A stretch of 42,828 nt of DNA. It comes from Pyrinomonadaceae bacterium (lineage in GTDB: Bacteria > Acidobacteriota > Blastocatellia > Pyrinomonadales > Pyrinomonadaceae). The stretch covers positions 1 through 42,828 of the forward strand of contig JACCSP010000195.1 of the NCBI GenBank assembly GCA_013812905.1, written 5' to 3'. Position 1 is the stretch's first letter; the number at the start of each line of letters is the position of its first letter. Shown here piece by piece: positions 37,879 through 42,828 of the stretch. The position numbers and the translations under genes were made by a program. Under the pieces are notes generated by a model. That model had not been told where the DNA came from. It saw only the letters and a program-made list of their open reading frames with translations, and did no database searches.

Positions 37879-38040
37879 TGTTCGTAGTCAGTTGTCCGTA
37901 GTCAGTGGTCGGTGGTTCAAAGACCAGTGGTCGTGGTCAAACGCAGTGAGCAGCAATTCGGTGTTATCGTGATCAGTGCTTATTGCTCTTGTTTTCCAAA
38001 TTCTCTCAACTACTGACGACTGACCACGGACCACTGACTA
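37879..38040. repeat. GTCAGTGGTC-type degenerate repeats in inverted arrangement
   Basis: Two tracts of variants of GTCAGTGGTC, GTCCGTAGTC and similar (37883-37942 and 38010-38040) lie in opposite orientations and can fold into an imperfect hairpin of about 30 base pairs around a 65-base centre. The left tract touches the start codon of the sulfite-oxidase-like gene and the right tract contains the stop codon (38038-38040) of the next gene. Confidence 0.75.
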
Positions 38041-38466
38041 CTTCTTCGTCTGTCGCTCCGCCAGGTTCATCAGTTCTTCCGGCATCCATTTGCCGACGGC
38101 CTGCACTTCGGCTTCCGCAATTCCGTGTGAACGATCGTGCCATTTATCGCGGGTTCCTTCGGGACCGCGTTCAAGTTCATAGTTCTCGGTTTGCTCGAGA
38201 CTAAGGAGTATGCCATCGGCGATCTCTCCCCAGTCCTCGAACTGGATTCCACGTCTGACCAATGACAGACCGGCCGACCAGTCTTCTTCCGGGGCTCGCG
38301 CGTCCTGCTCGGGAATCGTCAGGTTATACAGCGGCGGAAAGGGTTTTCCCAGGAATTCTCGAAGGAGTCGTTCCTTAATCTGCTTGTAAGGCAACTGCGG
38401 GTCCTCGTGTCTCAGGGCCTGGGCCCAGCGAAAGAGATCAGCAGCGCTTGCCTGGTCTTGAGCCAT
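38038..38466 (-). CDS. Conserved-looking protein of unknown function
   Basis: About 142 residues, acidic and mostly helical, with no signal peptide or membrane segment. I do not recognise the family. Visible features are an N-terminal helix (ADLFRWAQALRHEDPQLPYKQIKERLLREFLG), FPPLYNLTIPEQD and a charged C-terminus. I chose the ATG at 38466 because a GGGAGGAG ribosome-binding site lies just upstream. A longer frame to 38541 would run through this site. The 5' end is followed by REP-like doublet 2. Confidence 0.72.
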   Translation of the reverse strand: MAQDQASAADLFRWAQALRHEDPQLPYKQIKERLLREFLGKPFPPLYNLTIPEQDARAPEEDWSAGLSLVRRGIQFEDWGEIADGILLSLEQTENYELERGPEGTRDKWHDRSHGIAEAEVQAVGKWMPEELMNLAERQTKK

Positions 38467-38541
38467 GGAATCCCGCTCCTCCCATTGTCGTTTCGGTTGC
38501 GAATACCTTACACGCGGGCCCCTCGAATCACAAATGGTCAC

Positions 38542-38660
38542 TGTCAGAACCGCCAGCGATAGCGACCGGGAACTACCCGCAACACCGCTCCGTTCTTGAG
38601 ATCAGATCTAGTCCAAAATGGGGGCTGAACGCAGCACCCGGTCGCTACCGCTCCGGGGTT
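38542..38660. repeat. REP-like inverted doublet 2
   Basis: A forward copy (38542-38571, TGTCAGAACC then GATAGCGACCGGG) and an inverted copy (38636-38660, ACCCGGTCGCTACCGCTCCG then GGGTT). A worn third copy may lie at about 38572-38596. It sits in the divergent gap between the unknown protein and the subtilase gene, about 110 bases before the latter. Confidence 0.7.
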
Positions 38661-38772
38661 CCGTCGTGGTGTGGTCACTACGAAAAGCTTAGGGGGATTT
38701 TGAACTGCACAGTGCCGCGCCCTCAGGGTACTCGCAAGAATCTAAGAGAATCAGGTAAACTTCAATTCTGAC

Positions 38773-40197
38773 ATGTCGGAAACAATTTCTGCCAGCAAGC
38801 CATCTCCCGACCTCACCCCCGAAGCTCAAACAGGAATCTGTCCCGTTTGTGGACGCACCTCCGGAAACGCGCTCATAGATCTCTCCTTGATCGAGACCGA
38901 TCTGCGAGTGCTTATCGAAAATAATTTGCCCGGGGTGCAGTCTTCGGCAGTTTGTCTTCAGTGCTTGGAGTTGTTCAATCGCGCAAAACGGCAGATTGAT
39001 TCTCATGCTGCGGTCTTCGCGCAAACCAGCTTTGTGTTACCGACGCCGCTGCGCATGAATGCCGACGAGCGGTTCATTGGTCGTGATGTCACCATTGCCT
39101 TCCTCGATTCCGGTTTCTACGCACATCCAGACTTAACCCTGCCAGTGAACCGGATCGTTGCATACCACAGCATTTTCGATTCAACCGATGATCCAACGTC
39201 GTTGGAGACGACTGATGTTTCAAGCTGGCATGGGATGATGACCTCCGTAGTGGCGGCCGGAAACGGCTACCTCTCCGACGGGTTTTACCGCGGTCTAGCT
39301 CCCGAATCAAATTTGGTACTGGTTAAGATTGGCAACGCAAGACACATTCCTGACGACGACATCGACCGTGGTTTGCAATGGGTCCTTAAACACCGTGAAG
39401 AGTATGGTATTCAGATCGTCAATATTTCCGCTGGTGGAGATTTTGAGAAATCCTACTTAACCAGCGCCTTGTGTCAGACGGTCGAGCGCGCAGTCAGCGA
39501 GGGATTGATTGTGGTCTGTGCGGTCGGTAACGCTGGACTGGAGCCGGGACATCCTGTGCTACCGCCAGCGAATTCACCTGCCGCGATTTCGGTTGGCGGA
39601 CTCGATGACCAGAATTCGATCGATCGGGCCAAGCGCGGAATGTACCGCTCGTCATACGGACCCACGATTGACGGCCTGCAAAAACCTGAAGTAATTGCTC
39701 CGAGCATCTGGGTTGCGGCCCCGATTCTGCCGCATACGCCCACCGCGGATGCGGCGCTACTTTATTCTGAGTTGGACGCTGCAGCTGATGAGAAGCTGCC
39801 CTCGATCATTGAGGCTCACAAGGGTGTCGACGAGGATCTGGACGAAGCCAGTGCTTTACGCGTGCCGCTCTTGAGACAGCTGATTACCATCAAACTCCGT
39901 GAAGGTAGCGTGATTAGCCGATACTACAAGTACGTTGATGGGACATCGTTCGCGTCCCCTATAGTCGCATCGACGATTGCTTGCATGCTCGAAGCGAATA
40001 CCAAGTTGACGCCGCAGCAGGTGAAACGAATTCTAATAGATACAGCCGAACGCGTTGCAGGCATTGAGGTGGAACGTCAGGGATGGGGTGTGGTTTCCCC
40101 GGGACGAGCCGTTGAGGTAGCCCGGTCGCGGCACTCGGGACAGCCGTTAGACCCCGGGCGAATGGACTGTTTGAAAACTCAAAGGGGCCCACGATAA
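38773..40197 (+). CDS. Cytosolic subtilisin-like (S8) serine protease with N-terminal zinc ribbon
   Basis: A 474-residue S8 peptidase. Catalytic residues are Asp112 (FLDSGFYAHPD), His153 (SWHGMMTS), Asn253 oxyanion (VGNAG) and Ser392 (DGTSFASP). The N-terminus has no signal peptide but two CxxC pairs (Cys23, Cys26, Cys61, Cys64), consistent with a zinc ribbon. An acidic insertion of about 65 residues (320-385) lies just before the Ser motif, where usual subtilases have a short loop. It is probably cytoplasmic and could be regulated by metal or redox state (inference). A possible structured RNA and a small acidic protein gene follow on the same strand. Confidence 0.88.
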   Translation: MSETISASKPSPDLTPEAQTGICPVCGRTSGNALIDLSLIETDLRVLIENNLPGVQSSAVCLQCLELFNRAKRQIDSHAAVFAQTSFVLPTPLRMNADERFIGRDVTIAFLDSGFYAHPDLTLPVNRIVAYHSIFDSTDDPTSLETTDVSSWHGMMTSVVAAGNGYLSDGFYRGLAPESNLVLVKIGNARHIPDDDIDRGLQWVLKHREEYGIQIVNISAGGDFEKSYLTSALCQTVERAVSEGLIVVCAVGNAGLEPGHPVLPPANSPAAISVGGLDDQNSIDRAKRGMYRSSYGPTIDGLQKPEVIAPSIWVAAPILPHTPTADAALLYSELDAAADEKLPSIIEAHKGVDEDLDEASALRVPLLRQLITIKLREGSVISRYYKYVDGTSFASPIVASTIACMLEANTKLTPQQVKRILIDTAERVAGIEVERQGWGVVSPGRAVEVARSRHSGQPLDPGRMDCLKTQRGPR

Positions 40198-40390
40198 TTT
40201 ACCTGCAGGTTGGCGGAGCTTGAGCCGTCCTATGGGAACGCGGAGTTTTGACACGTCTGGAGGCCCTTGCATGTCTGCAGGGCGTTGGTCCAGTAAGGAC
40301 ACCTCCGGGACGGTGGACTTGCGACTAAGGCGTGTGCAACAATTCATCAACCCAAGCAACAACAGTTTGTGAGAGGAGTTTTAGCGTTAA
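40198..40390 (+). other. Leader region upstream of the small protein gene
   Basis: A 193-base gap between the subtilase and the 88-residue protein. Nothing protein-like is convincing here on either strand. It contains the foldable segment at 40255-40311 and the ribosome-binding site GAGAGGAG of the small gene. Confidence 0.5.
40255..40311 (+). ncRNA. Possible structured RNA (three-way junction)
   Basis: The segment can fold into an outer stem (GTCTGGAGG 40255-40263 with CCTCCGGGAC 40302-40311, one bulge), a first hairpin (GCCC-TGCA arms around TGTC, 40263-40283) and a second hairpin (GGTCC-AGTAA-GGAC, 40287-40300). The three elements are close-packed and lie about 80 bases before the small protein start. 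It matches no riboswitch class I know, and it might instead be part of a dispersed repeat. Confidence 0.35.
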
Positions 40391-40657
40391 ATGTTAGAGA
40401 ATGAAATTGCGCCAACTGACGCCGCGCCTGAGGAGGGCAGCGGAGACCAGGCGCCAACAGAGCCGGCCGAAGACATTTCGTATCACGCTGTCGAGAAAGA
40501 TGGACAGGTAACAGCAATTTGGGAGATGCAGGGTCGCAAGCACGTTCGCACCATCGATCCTAGATCCCACCAGGGTCAGGACATTCTTCGCCTTTACACA
40601 ACTGAGCATCACGATGAGACGCTCACGCCGGGAGCCAGCCAAGGAGTTTCGTCGTAG
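40391..40657 (+). CDS. Small acidic protein of unknown function
   Basis: 88 residues. The first 30 are Glu/Ala/Pro-rich and likely disordered (APTDAAPEEGSGDQAPTEPAED). The rest looks folded: ISYHAVEKDGQVTAIWEMQGRKHVRTI, then HQGQDILRLYTTEH. The start is supported by GAGAGGAG at a good distance, and a strong intrinsic terminator follows, so this is very likely a real gene. I recognise no family. It follows the subtilase on the same strand. Confidence 0.72.
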   Translation: MLENEIAPTDAAPEEGSGDQAPTEPAEDISYHAVEKDGQVTAIWEMQGRKHVRTIDPRSHQGQDILRLYTTEHHDETLTPGASQGVSS

Positions 40658-40697
40658 GTGTAAGGTAATGCTGCTGGTTAGAGTTTAGCCAGGTAGG

Positions 40698-40719
40698 AGC
40701 CGCTTTTTTGCGGCTTTTT
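40698..40719 (+). terminator. Intrinsic terminator after the small protein gene
   Basis: AGCCGC (40698-40703), a T6 loop and GCGGCT (40710-40715) followed by a T run to 40719. A textbook Rho-independent terminator. Confidence 0.85.
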
Positions 40720-40819
40720 AGCTGGGACCTCAAGTCTGGTCTGCAGTTGCCAGCCCAAATCGGGCCAAGTTGTTGCTAATCGAGCTACGAAATGTCCGTC
40801 CACTTCTGCTGTTTAAAAA

Positions 40820-41773
40820 TTAGACAACGAGGTTCTTCGGCTGGCCCCCAATGAAAGCCTCAATGTTGTCGATAAGTTGATCCGCCAGCGCCTGCATTGC
40901 TTCCTTACTTGCCCACGCAACATGAGGTGTGACGATCAGATTTGGAAGATTCTGATCAAGCAGAATGTTTCCTTGTCGGGGCGGCTCTTCACTTAATACG
41001 TCAAAGGCAGCGCCGGCAATTACTCCAGCCTGTAATGCTTCGACTAAAGCCTCTTCCCTTACCAGACCACCGCGAGCGGTATTAATTAGGATTGCCTCAC
41101 GCTTCATGGCTTGAAACTCTGCTACGTCAAAAAGGTTCGTGCTCTCCTCAGTCAAGGGACAATGGAGGGTGAGCACATCGCTCAGCCGTAAAACCTCCGC
41201 AAACTGAGTTCGTCCTTCCCGCGTAATACTTGCGTGTTTCCGTTCGGCAACAAGCACCCGCATCCCGATTGAACCAGCCAGCCTCGCCACTGCCTTACCC
41301 AGGGAACCGTAACCTATAATTCCGATTTTGCTGCCGTGCAGATCGTTGATTGTATGATTGAGCAAACAGAACTGTTTTGCCTGTTGCCATTTGCTGTTGC
41401 GGACATCTTGAATGTATGCGACGAGATTTCTTCGTAATGTCAGCATCAGCATGAGCACATGTTCAGGCAATGAGTGTTTGGCATAATTTCGCGTGTTGCA
41501 GACGGCTATGCCACGGCTCTTGCAATAGCTCAGGTCAATGTTATCGACCCCGGTGGCAGCCACGGCTATCAGCTTCAGTTTGGGGAGTTGCGACAAGTCC
41601 GGCTCACGCAGCGGCAGCTTATTGCCGATCACAATTGTGGCATCGCGCAACCGTTCCACAATCTGGTTACGCTCTGTTTCGCCGTATTCGACCCACTTAT
41701 GGTTGAAGCCCGGCCGTCGGAAGTCAGCGTCGAAAGTGTTCCGTTCGAGGAAGACGATTCGTTCCCTGTTCAA
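40820..41773 (-). CDS. D-2-hydroxyacid dehydrogenase (glycerate/hydroxypyruvate-like)
   Basis: A 317-residue NAD-dependent dehydrogenase that reduces 2-keto acids. NAD motif GIIGYGSLGKAVA is near residues 151-163. Catalytic Arg (NTARGGLV), Glu (FDVLSEEPP) and His (VTPHVAWAS) are all present. The N-terminus (RIVFLERNTFDADFRRPGF) resembles glycerate dehydrogenase HprA. I placed the start at a TTG (41773) because AAAGGAGG lies 6 bases upstream; a frame from 41851 would add 26 unlikely residues. The exact substrate is uncertain. It converges on the small protein gene. Confidence 0.9.
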   Translation of the reverse strand: MNRERIVFLERNTFDADFRRPGFNHKWVEYGETERNQIVERLRDATIVIGNKLPLREPDLSQLPKLKLIAVAATGVDNIDLSYCKSRGIAVCNTRNYAKHSLPEHVLMLMLTLRRNLVAYIQDVRNSKWQQAKQFCLLNHTINDLHGSKIGIIGYGSLGKAVARLAGSIGMRVLVAERKHASITREGRTQFAEVLRLSDVLTLHCPLTEESTNLFDVAEFQAMKREAILINTARGGLVREEALVEALQAGVIAGAAFDVLSEEPPRQGNILLDQNLPNLIVTPHVAWASKEAMQALADQLIDNIEAFIGGQPKNLVV

Positions 41774-42124
41774 GTGAGGCCTCCTTTTCCGTGGGGGTCG
41801 TAGAGCCAACCTTCTCGAATTCCGTAACCACGCCGGGGTTGGAAACTTCAACTAGCCTCCGCGGTTTTCAATGGTTTGGATAGTATCCATTAATTTGAAC
41901 AAAAATCCGCAGCCTCGGGGTGTCCCGTCAATTGTGCGTCGGGGTTTTTGGGTCTAATCCTTATTAAGTTTGGTGTTAACGATTGAAGGACATTTCTCCA
42001 AATTAGTGGAATAATTATTGCATGAAATTGATGCAGGACACGGCTTTTTACATTCCGGTTTTCAAAGCGACTCGAACCAGCGATAAAGACCATCCCGGCT
42101 AGGGTTCAAAAAGGAGAATCTCAG

Positions 42125-42828
42125 ATGAGTAAAGCAACCAGGCTCGTGCTGTTAGTAGCATTGTTTGCATATTTTTCTCTTCCGGTGGCGGCTCAGACGA
42201 CTGGCACCATCTCCGGCTCGGTTACAGATGAGAAACAAGCAGTAATACCCAATGCAAGTGTAACGGCGCGTAATACCGAGACGAATATCTCACGCAAAGT
42301 ACAAGCAGATAGCGATGGCCGTTATCGCTTTGAAAACCTGACGGTCGGCCCTTATGAAGTGACTGTCGAGTCCGCTGGTTTTGCCAAGCATGTTCAGACC
42401 GGGATTATCCTTTTGTTGAATCAAGCAGCCGTGATTGATGTCCAAATGAAACCCGGTGGTGTTCAAGAAGTAGTGAATGTGGTGGAGAATGCTGCGCTGA
42501 TTAATACGAGCAATGCAGAGGTTGCCACGCGATTCGACTCGCGGCGTTTGTCCGAGTTGCCCCTCGGCACCACACGGAACATTCTCGCCGTCGCGCTCTC
42601 GGCCCCGGGCGTTAGTCAGCTTGGCGTGGGCCAGACCGGCTTCGCCGCAGGAATTAGCTACTCCTCGAATGGGGGGCGCGTTCGCTCGAACAACTTCATG
42701 ATCGACGGGCAGGACAACAACGAGCCCGGCGTAGCTGGTGCCGCGCAGCCATTAAACAACCCGGACCTGATCCAGGAAGTGCGCCTGATCACGAACCAGT
42801 TCCTTGCCGAGTACGGGCGCAACTCCTC
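42125..42828 (+). CDS. TonB-dependent receptor, Oar-like, N-terminal part (cut by window edge)
   Basis: 234 codons before the edge, no stop. Signal peptide residues about 5-24 (LVLLVALFAYFSLPVAAQ), then a carboxypeptidase-regulatory-like domain (ISGSVTDEKQAVIPNASVTA, YRFENLTVGPYEVTV) and the start of the plug (LSELPLGTTRN, NNFMIDGQDNNEP, EVRLITNQFLAEYGRNS). The ATG at 42125 has AAGGAG upstream. It is clearly a different paralogue from the one at the left edge (plug motif IDGQDNNEP versus VDGADYTDN). The substrate is unknown. Confidence 0.93.
   Translation, partial: MSKATRLVLLVALFAYFSLPVAAQTTGTISGSVTDEKQAVIPNASVTARNTETNISRKVQADSDGRYRFENLTVGPYEVTVESAGFAKHVQTGIILLLNQAAVIDVQMKPGGVQEVVNVVENAALINTSNAEVATRFDSRRLSELPLGTTRNILAVALSAPGVSQLGVGQTGFAAGISYSSNGGRVRSNNFMIDGQDNNEPGVAGAAQPLNNPDLIQEVRLITNQFLAEYGRNS

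Noticed and set aside
40147-40362. 71-codon minus-strand frame overlapping the subtilase end
   Set aside because: It crosses the foldable segment and subtilase 3' end and shows no protein-like pattern.
41984-42020. TTGAAG ... AATAAT as promoter of the right-hand receptor
   Set aside because: Spacing is about 21 bases, outside the usual range, so it is not reported as a promoter.

Overview
The window is a chromosomal segment spanning the replication origin of a bacterium that is most likely an acidobacterium (Acidobacteriota, possibly class Blastocatellia). This rests on three things: Oar-like TonB-dependent receptors with an N-terminal carboxypeptidase-regulatory-like domain at both window edges, an ATP synthase operon cut short after atpG, and the gene order atpF'-atpF-atpH-atpA-atpG / parB-parA / mnmG-mnmE / khpB-yidC-yidD-rnpA-rpmH / oriC / dnaA-dnaN-recF-gyrB. 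The taxonomic call is inference from family knowledge; no 16S rRNA or other phylogenetic marker search could be run.

Layout. 1-1005: start of an outer-membrane receptor. 1313-4678: a three-gene lipid or polyketide-like operon (ketoacyl synthase, methyltransferase, FAD enzyme). 4679-5228: a gene-free stretch holding a roughly 160-bp inverted-repeat element. 5229-6995: a Band-7/SPFH zinc-ribbon protein and a VanZ-family membrane protein. 7241-11417: F1Fo ATP synthase subunits gamma, alpha, delta, b and b'. 11601-13227: the ParAB partition proteins, with a parS site at 13327. 13367-16608: the MnmE/MnmG tRNA-modification pair. 16655-19769: KhpB, YidC, YidD, RnpA and L34. 19770-22045: a two-part origin on both sides of dnaA, with DnaA boxes and a DnaA-trio-like tract. 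22046-26962: beta clamp, RecF and GyrB. 27007-41773: mixed metabolic and unknown genes, mostly on the minus strand. 42125-end: start of a second receptor.

Every gene left of the origin points left and dnaA to gyrB point right, so both arms read away from the origin. Beyond gyrB most genes run against the fork.

The non-coding DNA is the most unusual part. It carries at least four kinds of repeat: (i) three copies of a hairpin element with a GATCCACGAAA/TTTCGTGGATC core, each lying downstream of a minus-strand gene; (ii) two inverted doublets of a REP-like palindrome; (iii) degenerate GTCAGTGGTC-type and CGTAAATGGT-type tracts that touch start or stop codons; (iv) the 4830-4991 inverted-repeat element. 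No CRISPR array, prophage, intact insertion sequence, tRNA or rRNA was seen. Protein-level points worth following are a zinc-ribbon cytosolic subtilase next to a possible structured RNA and a small acidic protein, and a MoxR-like ATPase/VWA pair with altered Walker motifs.
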